Positions 24,117 to 35,567 of a stretch of DNA of 64,000 nt are shown here, piece by piece. The position numbers and the translations under genes are program-made. Origin of the DNA: Pseudovirgaria hyperparasitica (Eukaryota > Ascomycota > Dothideomycetes > Acrospermales > Acrospermaceae). Location: positions 280,999 through 344,998 of the forward strand of contig NW_022985554.1 in the NCBI RefSeq assembly GCF_010093815.1, written 5' to 3'. A model generated the notes under the pieces. It ran no database searches and was not told the DNA's origin. It saw only the letters and a list, made by a program, of their open reading frames with translations. Numbering within the stretch: position 1 is the first letter of the stretch; each line of letters opens with the position of its first letter.

Positions 24117-27100
24117 GCGGGGCGTGCAGGAAGGAATGCGTCATTATGGGATGGGATTAAGGGAAAAGTATTGCATTTGTGATGTATATTTCTAGATACC
24201 GCTTTGATTATCATGTGGGCGTGGTTTCACGGGACATGAATAAAGCTCGCGTTTCGATGGCATCGCGTAGTATAGTATATCCAAGATGACCTTCTTTGGC
24301 TACCTGACTGCCTACCGATACGCACAGACCGCGCGACTCAGAGACAAAAGCATTTCAATGGGCGCCCAAAAGCTGTTCGTCCGTGTTTTCACGATCTACC
24401 ATACTGGCTAATAAGTCTGAACGTAAGACCTATGTGCATCGAAGCCTGATTGTGGGAAGTGTCTGGATCGGTCTGGTAGGTGGCCACCGGCCGCGGGGAG
24501 GCTTCTTATTACCGGCTGTGAGGTCGAGTTATAGTATGACTGCTTATATTATTATGAGGATGGGATGGATGGATGTTATTATTAGAAGATGGGTAAGTAC
24601 AGTCAGGTAATAGCGCACGTAGCCGGGTCCCCCGTCGTCCCCGTGGCTCTGCGGGACGGGCCGACGTTGCTTGGTCGACTGGCTGGCTGGCCGGCTCCCC
24701 TGGGCATCATTCATTCGATGGCACATCAGTGTGGAGGACGAACGAGCTGTGCTGTAACTGATCATTAGTGATGCTAACAGTCATGTTTCCGCTCGTGATC
24801 GCTATTGCCACATGTATAGCTGTCTATACTGGGTCGAGTCGACGTGTACTTGTTATTATAAGTAGAAAGTAGACGTGATTGAGGTCATTGAATGTATTCT
24901 GTAATTGTGTATAGAGAACTAAGTTCTGGGAGACAGAGTCGAAGCTATTTAACCGTTTAGACACTAGTCCTGTTTAGGAAACAGTGTCCCTCACTCAAAG
25001 TGCCTTCCGACAACACTTGTGCAGCTCGTGTTTCATGTGTCGTTAGCAAGTCGACGTGGTTGTCTCCAGTGGACGGACGGATGGAGTAAGAGACAGACGC
25101 ACGGAGAAAAGAAAATAAGCTGCGAGATGGTGAGTGCACGCCGTTGGACGGCTTGATTGATGGGATGGAGACGGAGAGACGTATGTACAGTACCTGCATT
25201 GTTGCATGTTAGGGTTGGGATTGCGGCTGACTGCTATGTGCGTTGTGTTGAGGTGCTGTGTGGTATGTAGGATGTGCTATGATGCTATTATCGGCGACGT
25301 GGCTGCGGCTCTGAGGGCGGTGGGATAGATGACTTGGACATTCAGATGACGGATGGCTAAATGGGTGGTACTAGATGAATGGATCCATTGATGACTTGGA
25401 TATTGCACTTGGTCTGGCTTCCCGGGCCGCGTGGTACTAGCGAGACAAAGACTCTGTGACACTGACATTGACACTTGACAACCATTGACATTGACACTGA
25501 CAACGTCAAAAGACGGTGGATTATCAAGCTTGTGCATGCCTTGCTGTTCATCGCTAATATTCTCGCCAGCTTCGACAGCTTTGTGCGACACCTGTCTGTG
25601 ACTCTGAACGTCCACTCCACACACCCCTCAGCACGTTTGACCTCGGAACTTGGTTTAAGAGTCTATCAAAGGCTCCTCCGCATGCTGCGGATCCGACAGA
25701 CCGGTGTCGAAGATGGATTGGGCGAGGTTGGAGCTGCACGCAGCCAGAATCATCAACCTGGAGGATAGATATATTAAAATGATGATGATGCACGAGAACG
25801 TTCCCGCACTGCCGCATCGGGATACGAGTAGGCAGGTTTATAAAAAACAGCCTCCATGGAGTAAACGACATGTACCGATACTTCCATTATTCTTCCATAC
25901 ATGACTGGTCGACACTAGGGACGATCAATGTTCGAGATCCAGAAAGAGCGGTGAGATTACTACTGTTCGTTATGTACGTATGCACACAACACACAACCAT
26001 CATGGACGCGAATGGATGAGGAGGAGGGAGGGGGAGGGAGGGGAACGGCGAGGCGCAATGCTGGCCGGGCGTTCGGTGACGGAGGTCCCTTGCTCACTCA
26101 CGGCGCAAACCACCAACGATAGACCAACATTTGACTTTCGGTGGCGAAGAGCGACGACAAATGCGAGACGTAGGGTAGGATATGCCGTTTGTTGGACTGC
26201 TGCTGGTGGAGGGAAAAGTGAGCAGATGGGCGCACGACGTCCAGTCATCCACACCACCACGATGCAAGCTGCGGCCAGTGACAGGCATGGCAGAAGTTTG
26301 AGAGTTTTTCGAGCGGGGTTGGAGTGTTTTGCATACAGTATCATACAAACAGATATGGTGCAGAACGCCTCTCAGCTCTGGCTAGCGGCTAGGCCCTTAT
26401 CAGAGTCCAGTCATACTTTGTCTGGCCTTGGGAGTCAACCTTCAACCTTGGACGGTACTCTGAAGGCTCGATCTGGGATTGCATGGGGTTGGAGACGTCG
26501 TGGCTTGCATGCTGGGGCTTCCTGGTCTACTGTGGATTGTGTTGGATGGTATATTATGTACTATGTACTGCTGTGTCGCCGACTGTCAAGTCAAGCGTCG
26601 ACTGTCAAGTGTCATCTGTCATCGGCCTCGCTTGACGACCAGAGACGGATGTCGATAGCGATACACCGAAACTGCCTCGACTCACATTAATTGCTTTTTC
26701 TCCTCCGTCTGCTGGCGGGCATGACGATGCTGTGTAAGCACTGCGTCGAATCGGGTGCGCGGGCGCTCCCTCACCAGCCGTACACGCAAATAATGGCACG
26801 ACAACAAGCCGGGACGAAGCATTTTCAGTCTGGGGATGATAGGGCATGCCCACCACGCCTTCTTCGTGGTCCTATTGGTATGTATCAAGTGATGCAGCGC
26901 GTCTGTGGGAGACGCGCATGCAGCATGGATGGTTGAAAGGCTGTCTGCCTTGCTGCAGCCAACTTGAACACTCTGCATCAAAAGGAGCCCACATTGGGCA
27001 GAATCGCCTTGCGCGCATTCCCATCACTCGTCTCTCAGTCTCACTACCTCGCTACTAATATTAATTATTATTACTCGCCATCTTCGCGCATCGATACACA

Positions 27101-27629
27101 CTGGACTGACACACTGGACTGGGTCACCGTTGCCTTGCTGTGTGCCAAGCTTCCTTTCCTATCTCTCTGTCCAGGTATAAGTACCGCAGCAAGCTTACAA
27201 TACAATACACATCGGAAGCCGACGCCACGAGCCGGTCTATTCTACGACTGACGCCACGGCGACCGAACGTGTCTGGTGTAATACAGTTTGTATGAGGTAT
27301 GAGGTATGATGGACGATGGATGATGTATCCCACTTGCACAGACTTGTCAGCTGCTTTTGCGCGCGTTGGCATGTCGTCCAATGTCGCGCAATAGAACTGG
27401 GGCGCTCCAGGATAGCCCTACATGTCTGGCTGCGCGGGCTTGAGTGCGCTGCGCTGGCTGGCTGGCCAAATGACTGTCTGCGTACTCTGGGCGAGAGAGA
27501 ATGCGATGGTTGGGCTCACGTAGAAAAGCTCGATAGAGCCCTATTGGGTTGGAATGATGTTGTCGTCAGGCCGCGACAGAGGTGAATAGGTGAATGGGCT
27601 GCAGCTTGGTAATTAAAATCGTGTCTAGC

Positions 27630-27760
27630 TCTCTCTCTCTGCCACGCCGGCGCGCTGCAGGAAGAAGCAGAAAGAAAGGAAGAGAAAGGAAGAAAGGAAG
27701 AGGAAGGTAATAGAGAAAAAAAAGGAGAGCGAGAGACAGAGAGAGAGAGAATAAATTATG
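27630..27760 (+). repeat. CT run followed by low-complexity purine tract
   Basis: A short CTCTCTCTCTCT run at about 27631 is followed by a purine-rich tract of AAAG, GGAAG and GAGA units up to about 27752. The two could pair as a hairpin, and the tract could form a triplex. Confidence 0.6.
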
Positions 27761-27837
27761 ACTCTCAAATTCTGGCGATAAAGTGAATAGCGCGTCGAGG
27801 TGTGCAAGGATGCCGATGGGTGGGTGGATGGATAGCC

Positions 27838-28150
27838 CTCCTTGGCCTGCACCATCATCCCCCCCCCTCCCCCTCCCCGGCACCCTCGCTCTCCCACCTT
27901 TCTTCCCCTCCCTTCCATTTTGCCTCCTCGTCCAGCATCTCTCACCTCTCTTATCCCCCTCTGTTCCCCTCTCTGTTCCACCTCGCCGTCCCCCCTCTTC
28001 CACCACTCAAAAGAGTCAAACATCTCTTACCCACCTCTTCTGCAGCCAGCGTCCTTCGCATATCTCGTCTTCCATTTCTCTTACCGCGCCAATTGCTTCT
28101 GCCTGCTGCTACTGCTGCTGTTGCTGCTATTGCTGCTATTGCTGCGTCGT
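27838..28150 (+). repeat. Pyrimidine-rich tract and CTG-type triplet run
   Basis: The plus strand is C/T-rich from about 27838 to 28080, including a run of eight C near 27860. It is followed by imperfect CTG/TTG triplets at about 28100-28150. This is typical of fungal 5' leader sequence and shows no conserved protein. Confidence 0.55.
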
Positions 28151-28514
28151 CGTCTGTCCTCTTCTGTCGTCACAGTCATCCATCTTGTTTCTCGACGCTC
28201 TCACTCCTCTCCTCATTCCTCCTCATCCTTCAACGCCAAAATCCTTCTCCCACCAACAAACCATGCTTACGACTCGACGACTATGCGCTCCATTCAACCT
28301 TAGTCCATTGCTTGTCTTCAATTCTGCCCTGTTCGACCACCTCGTCGATCGCTAGCATACTCTCCACATCTCTGTTTCTCCCGTCACCGCTCCCGCCTCG
28401 TCCCGTCAGTTAGCTGCACGCTTTGTGCTATTGCTGCAGGCATATTACTCCACATTGCCATTGCTCACCGCCTCGACAACTTCAATTCTCCTCAGACTAC
28501 CTCCTATCTCCGCC

Positions 28515-30530
28515 ATGCCTGCTGCTGCAGAATACAAGCAGCCCCATGTGGAGGACTACCACTCTGACGATGGTGGTACTCCACAGGCCAACGTCACCGC
28601 GAAACGATCCAAATCTTCAAACCTTCAAGAAACTGCTAAGGACGCTCCGGCGGATATCATATCTGACGCCGCGACCGACTCAGGGTATTCGAGCCGTACC
28701 GCTGCCACCGTGAGCTCCGCTGATTCTGGTGGAAGGTCCCAGCCGCCAAGCAGGTCGTCGAGAGCAGTCCCTCCGGCCGCTGCCGAGTCCACCGCAGCTG
28801 AGCCACCCCGCAAGAAATCATCCACGAAAGACAGATCAGATAAAAAGACAGAGAAAACTAAGCTCACGGAAAAGAAGTCGGAAAGGACAAAAGAGAAGTC
28901 GAGACCGGTCGTCGTCAATCAAACGCGACCTCGCACCGATTCTCGAGCTCGTAAAGTCGATCTACAACGAGCAGACGACTATCGTGAAGAAGGGAACCGA
29001 CCGGTTCGACGGCAGCAGCCTGCGCCAATCCACACTAGCCATCAATCTTACTCACGACAGCCGTCCCCAGAGTCAGTTCGCTCTCCATATCACGTATACC
29101 ATCCTCAATCTCCATCGTATTCTCGAACAAACTCTACCTACTCCGATCCCATGGTCCAGCCGGCCCACACCACTCACCGCAGGTCATCCTCCGTAAGTCG
29201 TCCTAGGCCTGCCAGCTACCACAGCGCGGACGGCCCGCTATACGGACAGTACGGTCGCCTACCTACCGTCGATCATCAACCTGCAGTACATGGTCCACCA
29301 CCGTCAAGCTCGGCATACGCAAACGTTGCCCGTCCTCAATACATGCCAACATCTACATCTTACAGTCGGACACCGCATCACACAGGCTATTTTCCTCAGA
29401 TGCAGCAGCCATCACATTTGTCCTATGCTTCGCAGCCTCCGGACAGCACTTACTCAACACGTGGGAATTCTAGACCAACTTCGATGTATACCCCCGCACT
29501 CATTTCACAGTCTATGACGCCCGGCCCTCCTACGCCTTACAGCCGTTCTCCCGCTCCGAGTGCTCGATATGGTCCCCTCGGTCCATCACCTCAAATTCAA
29601 CCCAACCCGCCAGCTTACTCTTCCCGTGCACACCCTTCTACGTCTGATTACGAGGATGATGACGACGACGAAGACGACGACGACGTGGGCATGCAAGAAT
29701 TGCAGACGCAGATGAGCCGGGTGCAAATGGATCGCATGCAAATGGACCGTGTTCAGATGCCCCCTCCAAGACGTCCCAGCATTCGCCAAAAACCAGAGCT
29801 GCCGGCTATAGATTACTACAGTAAATCGCCCGCCCCGCCTATTATGGAGGTGAGTGCGTCGTCGAGGCGGCGCCAATCTCAGTCTGCTTCAAGCCGCACG
29901 TATACAGACTCTACACGGTCGTCGAAAAGATACTATGACGAAGATCGGTACGCACCGCCACCGTCCCAGAAATATGATGGCAGACGTCGGAGCATTCCTG
30001 TCGAATTCTCTGACGAGGAGACGTTCCCATTTGAGGATGAACGGCGCCCTTCCGTACGTCGTCGCACGCGTACAGAGAATGACATGAGTCGCCTAGAAAG
30101 AGCGGCACGAGAGCACCAGAAAGATCCGGAGCGAGGCGAACAGGTGCACACGTCTGACGCTCTGCTTCGAGACAAGATCGCCAATAACAGCTCTCGTCGC
30201 ATCGAACGCGCCCCCTCTGACGCCAAGTCACAAGTGTCGCGAAGATCCACCATGACCAAGGCCACCAATGGTATCAACCTCCACGTTGCTGGTAATGATG
30301 ACTTCAATATCTCCATCACCGGCGACATGAACGGCCAGACCCTCCAAGTTGCGCCCAGTGCCGATGGTGGTGCTATGATCACTATTGGAGGAAAGCAATA
30401 TCACGACACTGGACGATCGGAAAGGTCGAGTCGCAGTCGAGGTCTGTCGAGCGCCGGCAAGAGTAGCAGATCAAGCCAGAAGGAGTCAAGGGTTGGTCAT
30501 ACCAGTCGACGCGACCCAACTTGGTTCTAG
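28515..30530 (+). CDS. Long intrinsically disordered protein of unknown function
   Basis: A single exon encodes 671 residues from ATG 28515 (context CTCCGCCATGCC); the frame is open to an ATG at 28425, which would add 30 hydrophobic residues that look like leader. The protein is rich in Ser, Pro, Tyr, Arg and Gln: a Lys/Glu-rich basic stretch near residues 100-150, a long Tyr/Pro/Ser region, an Asp/Glu run (DDDDEDDDD), the repeated unit QMDR/VQM near 400, and Arg-rich segments. Only the C-terminal 90 or so residues look ordered (GINLHVAG, FNISITGDM, MITIGGKQYHD), perhaps a small beta domain; the protein ends RRDPTWF. I do not recognise a family. Its long leader suggests a regulated gene. Confidence 0.75.
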   Translation: MPAAAEYKQPHVEDYHSDDGGTPQANVTAKRSKSSNLQETAKDAPADIISDAATDSGYSSRTAATVSSADSGGRSQPPSRSSRAVPPAAAESTAAEPPRKKSSTKDRSDKKTEKTKLTEKKSERTKEKSRPVVVNQTRPRTDSRARKVDLQRADDYREEGNRPVRRQQPAPIHTSHQSYSRQPSPESVRSPYHVYHPQSPSYSRTNSTYSDPMVQPAHTTHRRSSSVSRPRPASYHSADGPLYGQYGRLPTVDHQPAVHGPPPSSSAYANVARPQYMPTSTSYSRTPHHTGYFPQMQQPSHLSYASQPPDSTYSTRGNSRPTSMYTPALISQSMTPGPPTPYSRSPAPSARYGPLGPSPQIQPNPPAYSSRAHPSTSDYEDDDDDEDDDDVGMQELQTQMSRVQMDRMQMDRVQMPPPRRPSIRQKPELPAIDYYSKSPAPPIMEVSASSRRRQSQSASSRTYTDSTRSSKRYYDEDRYAPPPSQKYDGRRRSIPVEFSDEETFPFEDERRPSVRRRTRTENDMSRLERAAREHQKDPERGEQVHTSDALLRDKIANNSSRRIERAPSDAKSQVSRRSTMTKATNGINLHVAGNDDFNISITGDMNGQTLQVAPSADGGAMITIGGKQYHDTGRSERSSRSRGLSSAGKSSRSSQKESRVGHTSRRDPTWF

Positions 30531-33016
30531 GATATCCAGCTCTACTGGTCAGCGTGATCAGTGTGGGCGTAGCCGTTCCAGTGACAGCAATATATTACGA
30601 CGCACCAGAAAAAAATTAACAGATGCACATTCCGGATACGAAGACGAGGCACGCGAAACGAGCTGATGACCTGGATGTTTAGCAGCGATTGGCAGCAATT
30701 TTGTTGGAGTTCCCTTATTTCCCCTTGATGTTCAAAACACCGCGCCTAGTCCCTTTCTGCATGAGATATCCCCTGTTTTCTTCCATCCCATGTATTCTCT
30801 CAACGTACGGGTCGGCATCTTGTTGGTCTGCTTTACCCTATTTGTCTCTACAAAAAGCTGGGTCAAAAGTTTGGATCATGTTTCTGGGTGCCTACTTTGT
30901 ACAGGAAAGAAAAAGTTTTGCGAATACCACACCCCCTTTGTTTTTTTTTATCTGAGCGTCCGTCCCGCCAGCACACGATTCCTATACCACTATGTTATCT
31001 CTTTCAACTCGCTTTCTTTGCCTAGATAGCCTCTTTCTGCATGTGTTTCGTTCTTGATAGCCTCTTTTTTTCCCTTAAGCATAGCGTCATGTTGATCACG
31101 TTTCTGTATTGAGCATCAGGGTTGGCGGCAAGAGACGGGACATTTCGGCTCTTATTTATTTATATAGATTAGAGCTTCTTTTTTGGGACGCCGCAGGGCT
31201 TGCTTATTTGTATGTGGTGCGATGGGGTGGAGACTTGTCTTGTATTACACTTCCACGGCCCCGTCAGTCTGGCGGTGTCGCTGGGGTGTGGTCCCGCCTG
31301 TATGGTATGATGTTGTGTGGCATGGCATGGCATGATGTGGTGTGGCATGGTATGGTGTGGCATGGTGTGGTGTGGCATAGCATGGTATGGTATGGCATGA
31401 TATGATGTGGCAAGGCATGGCATGGTATGGTGCGGTATGGTACAGTATGTAGCTGGATCTGTCTTGATCGCTTGTGTCAAATTCATTTGCTTTGCTTGCT
31501 TGCTTGCCTCGATATGCCGATCTTTGACGTGCTGAATTGTGACTTGCTGGCTGTGACTTCCTGATTCGTGACATTGCCGATTCGTGACGTTTTGTCCGTC
31601 TAATTTCTGTGATGGTGCCGTGTTCTTAGGAAAGAGGTACGTGGAGTTTTCTTCCCTACTTTTTGCCTTGGAGTAGGTATATCTTGATTGCATGATTGGT
31701 ACCTAATTACGTCTACTGGGGGGGTTATGGTATAATTAATAGTTGGGCTTGGAGTGGTTGGTATACTTGGTACTAGCTATACTTTGCTATGCATTAGATC
31801 CTAGATTGATAATTGATACATCATTTTATAGCTGATATAGTCAAACGTCTATGTGACTATCTGTCTATCCTCAGGCCAGATTTATAGCCCCCCAATTAGG
31901 CTAGGCTTGGTTCTTCTTCGATGGATCCACCACCCCTGGTATACCAAACCATACCATACCAAATACAGCAAGCCCTTAAACCAACCTCCTCGGTATATAT
32001 GCATATTCCGCGTATATACATTACCACATATGCCCTTTCCTATGTAGATGGTCCCTTCTCTTTTCTAAGAATTAAATAGAAAAGAGGAGGTTTATTCTCT
32101 TGCTTGTTTGTTTAGTTAGGTATTAGGCTATAGAGAGTGTTTAATTTAGTTAGGAGGAGTATAGTTTGGTTTAGCTAAAGCTAGGAAGTCTTTTGCGGTG
32201 TGGGCTTTTGGGGAAAGCGGATTTTGGTTTTTGAAGGAAGGATAGCTCTGGTTCATAGGTGGAGGTAGAGGTGACGGGGAAGGAGAAAGATGGTATGGTA
32301 TTAAGGGTTTCATAAGAGTGATTGGTTGTCTATGCGGCGTCCATGGCTGTATCATTGTTGATCGAACTTGATATTGTTGTGGGATGGTACCGAAAAAATG
32401 TTGAACGACCGTAGATGAGTGCCTTTGGCCATCTCTGGCTGTCCATGCTCGATGTGTTGTGTTCGGTTCGAGTGAGTCTGCGCGACCGTTATTCGGTAGT
32501 CATGATATTTTAAGCTATGTTGTGTGATGATAATACTAGATGCCTTCAGTTCAGTGACTCTGAGGGTCGAAGGGTGATGTGATACGGACTCGCAACATGC
32601 TAGAGGGGAATGTTAGAGGGCTGAATAAGGCTACTAGAGTCTAGTGGCATGGAGAAGGAGGTTTATGTTTCTAAGATTTCTGCATTGGGCTGGCGTTTGC
32701 GCGGCCTTGTTTAGTAGTTCTACTGATAAAATGATGTGGCTGTGTGGAGAACTTTGAGAGGTGCGGAGGGTGTCAAGTTTCATGAGTGATGGATTCATCC
32801 ATCGCGCTACTTCATCGCTATTTTTTCGCTTCTATGGCAGGTATTCAGGTTCTCTATTGATTTATGTAGAGGCTACGAGAAGTCTAGCGTATCCCCTTGC
32901 CCATCCCAGCCTGGGATCATTGATCATTGTATTGATATTGTGCAGCCAGTAATACGGTCCCACTAGCCTGGTGTAGCAACGGTCTGCTATATCACTTCGA
33001 TTGAGCTGATATTCTA
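30531..33016. other. Gene-poor region with minisatellite and AT-rich segment
   Basis: No gene is supported. It begins with a T-rich 3' flank, carries a CATGG-type degenerate minisatellite (31290-31450) and then AT-rich sequence from about 31680 to 32160. A minus-strand frame over the repeat is only the repeat read as His/Met/Pro. Confidence 0.5.
31290..31450 (+). repeat. Degenerate minisatellite, TGGYATGG-type units
   Basis: Some 150 bases of repeated five-base and ten-base units of the types TGGCA, TGGTA and TGTGG (for example GGCATGGCATGG), with strong strand asymmetry: almost no C on the plus strand except in CATG. Confidence 0.8.
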
Positions 33017-33823
33017 TCAGTCATCATCTTCCTTCCATCCATTCCACTGCTGGCCTGTGTAGTTCGTACCGCATGATATACAATAGTAAGTACCTCCCAT
33101 TTTTAGACGCTCGTAGTTCCCATCTATTGTCGTTACGTAGCCGCAGGGGCAGTTGTAGTGAGAGATCTTTTTCTCTGTGTAGTCCTCAACGAGGGGAGTC
33201 AGGGATTCTAGCATGCCCTCTCGAAAGCCTTGCAAGGACCCAATGAGATCCCGGAATTGAGAGTCTTCCACCAGTCTCACGTATTGTTCCGTCGCTACAC
33301 AAATGACGATGTTCCGAAGTCTATCGAAAGAATCATTGGTACTCTCATACAGGTGTCGTATGATGTCAGAATAATCGCTCTCTGCCCAGATTCTATCGCC
33401 TAGAGACTCAAAGATCCGCGCAACCTCCTTTCTAAGCCCTGCAAGATCGTATTTTGCAGCTATTGCATACGTGTCAATCGCTCTCCGATACACCTGCTTA
33501 CGTTCTTCTTCGCTTGCCGTGTCTGCCAAGGGACTGTTGAATTTTGCTGAGTAAAAGTATTCAATCATAGCCTTGACAGCTGCCGGAGGATCATCGTCAA
33601 GCGTAATGATGTTACTGGAAGCCTCCTGTAGCGCCAGATCAGTCCACAGTTTGAGATAAGATTTTCTGATGCATAAAAGTACCTGGAAACCACCCTCGCA
33701 AGCCTTCTGGAAGAATTCGCACTGACTGCAGAGGATACTCTTGTGGACTTTGTACGAGTCGTTACCGCATTTGATAGTGAGGTCCGAATAGCGGCCATCC
33801 TGGAGCAGGTCGGAAATCGGCAT
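33017..33823 (-). CDS. BTB/POZ protein with C-terminal zinc ribbon (copy A)
   Basis: Exons 33823-33683 and 33625-33017 are joined over a 57-base phase-0 intron (GTACTT donor, CTACAG acceptor). The intron can be read through, but it splits the BTB fold. The spliced protein has 249 residues. Residues 1-110 are a BTB domain: [26 protein letters not shown], then [18 protein letters not shown] helical region follows with an [12 protein letters not shown] segment. The C-terminus has paired cysteines CPCG and CISCG about 25 residues apart, likely a zinc ribbon. BTB domains mediate dimerisation and cullin-3 binding; fungal proteins of this type are numerous and mostly uncharacterised. A paralogue lies about 0.9 kb upstream on the same strand. 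Confidence 0.82.
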   Translation of the reverse strand: MPISDLLQDGRYSDLTIKCGNDSYKVHKSILCSQCEFFQKACEGGFQVLLCIRKSYLKLWTDLALQEASSNIITLDDDPPAAVKAMIEYFYSAKFNSPLADTASEEERKQVYRRAIDTYAIAAKYDLAGLRKEVARIFESLGDRIWAESDYSDIIRHLYESTNDSFDRLRNIVICVATEQYVRLVEDSQFRDLIGSLQGFREGMLESLTPLVEDYTEKKISHYNCPCGYVTTIDGNYERLKMGGTYYCISCGTNYTGQQWNGWKEDDD

Positions 33824-34678
33824 TCTGCATTCAGAGACGGAGCTGAGAGGTGGGAAGCGCGAAGTTGGTGGTTGCTGAAGCGTAGAAAGGTACGGAGGTA
33901 AGAGGCGGCTGGTAAGTCAAGCAGCTTTATAAGAGTGGGAAAAGTGAAGTGACATGAAAAGGCCTTGTTGCAACCCAAGTGAACCGGGCCCCGCTCCGAG
34001 AGACACACCATAAGTGAGAGACTGTTGTCTAAGAAAGGTCTAGTACATTTTGCTTAGAAATTATTGTATATCGCTATCGGCGCCACCTTTGGATATCTGC
34101 CTGAGTTTCATGGTGACAGGGATGGATCGTCTCAGCAACACAGTATTTTGAGCAATTGAGTTCAACTATTACTATATTCAAGCGAACTGACAAGAATACG
34201 CTGTATCGAACACCGGGCGGGTATGATCATATTGTTCGAGCGAACTGATCATTTCAGATAGGATTTAAAATACGAATGGGATTGACAATAGTCGTGCATT
34301 CAACATCTTGCCATGATGTTTACCAACGATATATTGTTATACGAGGAGCATCATTTCATGATAGGCATATGAAGTTAGTCGCAATAATAGTGCCTATCAA
34401 AACCAAGATCTTAAAGGGAAATATTTCAAAGAGTTGAAGTACAGGTTTACAATTTGAAAATAACTACCTGGAGTACACAAAATCTGTAGCAAATGCGGTC
34501 CTTGTGCAAGATTTGAGGCCATCTGAAAAGTCCCTGTCACGAGTTTAACCTTACTGTAATCGTATATCCCAGCAGTCAGAGTTTGTTGAAAGCGTATATA
34601 TATTTATGGGATGATTGGAGCTTGCTTGAGACTTGATAATTTCCTGTTCTCCATACCATGGAGCCGCGCATCTCACCA
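33824..34678. other. Gene-free spacer between BTB paralogues
   Basis: AT-rich sequence between the two tandem BTB genes, with no exon visible. It holds the promoter of copy A. Confidence 0.45.
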
Positions 34679-35321
34679 TTATAACATAGTGGCGAAAAGA
34701 CGTATTGGGACCCACAAGGAACCATTTGAGTCTTTTCCGCAATCAGGGCACTTATATCCTGAATTGGGCTTGAGATCGATACCAATACCTTCTGCACACT
34801 TCGGGCACCTCCGTAGCCTCTGGTAGATATCTTTTCGAGATATATGCTTAAGCTGTGAATGTAGCAGAATATCTGTCGTGAACCGGCCTTGATCCCAGAG
34901 AAATCTCTCGAACCCATCCTTCGGAAGTAGTCTCTTTAACATCCGGTAAGCAGAGACGACAACAGACTGTTGGAGGTCAGCAGAAGAGCTGTTCGAGGAT
35001 CCATAGATCTCTCTGATCTTATCGCGGTAGTCCATGGGAGGCCACCACATATTGTCTACGTGACACCTGAATGAAAATACAGCTACTTCGAGTAGCCCTG
35101 GTATATTATATTTCTTTGCGATTGCGCACACCTGGATGGCAGTATCGATTTGATGATCGTCGTTATGTGGGGAAAAACCTCTGCTCAATGTATTTCCATA
35201 CTGTCCAGTGTACATATATTCGATCGTAGCCATGACAGCATTCACTGGGTCGTCATCGAGTCTGATAATCTTGTCAATGGTTCCCTGTAGTGTACACCAT
35301 TAGCTCTTTGCGTCCGTAAAA

Positions 35322-35358
<37 letters not shown>

Positions 35359-35567
35359 CAACAAACCTGGGATTCACCGCCACAAGCCTTCTTGAAAAAC
35401 TCGCATTCCTTGCTAACAATCCCTTTATGGACATTAATTTTCACCTCGCCGCATGCGACTGTCAGATCAGGTGGTCCGTCACGTTTTACTTTTATTACGA
35501 TAGCGATCCAATCGTAACGCTCGAGCGGCGCCATGAGCAAGGTCTTGAGGTGAAGAATCTTACGCAA
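34679..35567 (-). CDS. BTB/POZ protein with C-terminal zinc ribbon (copy B)
   Basis: Exons 35567-35367 and 35284-34679 are joined over an 82-base phase-0 intron that contains an AT dinucleotide run. The protein has 268 residues, or 257 if it starts at the in-frame ATG at 35534. BTB features are DLTVACGEV, VHKGIVSKECEFFKKACGG and LDDDPVNAVMATIEYMY. A helical middle (IAKKYNIPGLLEVAVFSF) and a C-terminal zinc ribbon, CPKC with CPDCG, follow. The order of parts and the intron position, just after the KAC-G-G-x-x-Q segment, match copy A, so the two are tandem duplicates that have diverged strongly. The first residues are less like other BTB proteins, so the true start may differ. Confidence 0.75.
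35315..35355 (+). repeat. AT dinucleotide microsatellite inside an intron
   Basis: An uninterrupted ATATAT run of about 30 bases lies within the intron of BTB copy B. Confidence 0.8.

Larger units (their letters stand above)
24117..28514. other. Long gene-poor region, mainly 5' of the disordered-protein gene
   Basis: Over 4.4 kb holds no gene I can support. Open frames up to 236 codons (25980-26690) have no domain, poor composition and no convincing splice context. The last 900 bases are strongly strand-biased: a purine-rich block at 27650-27760, a pyrimidine-rich block at 27838-28080 and a CTG/TTG triplet run at 28100-28150. This arrangement fits a long promoter and a long pyrimidine-rich leader for the gene at 28515. 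Confidence 0.5.

Noticed and set aside
25980-26690. 236-codon plus-strand frame
   Set aside because: No domain, no signal peptide, odd Arg/Gly/Trp composition, and overlapping open frames on the other strand.
27566-28413. Long frames on both strands over purine and pyrimidine tracts
   Set aside because: They are low-complexity sequence read as Ser/Leu/Pro or Arg/Gly/Glu, open only because of base composition.
31169-31693. 174-codon minus-strand frame with His-Met-Pro repeats
   Set aside because: It is the CATGG minisatellite read through, with no start context or conserved flank.
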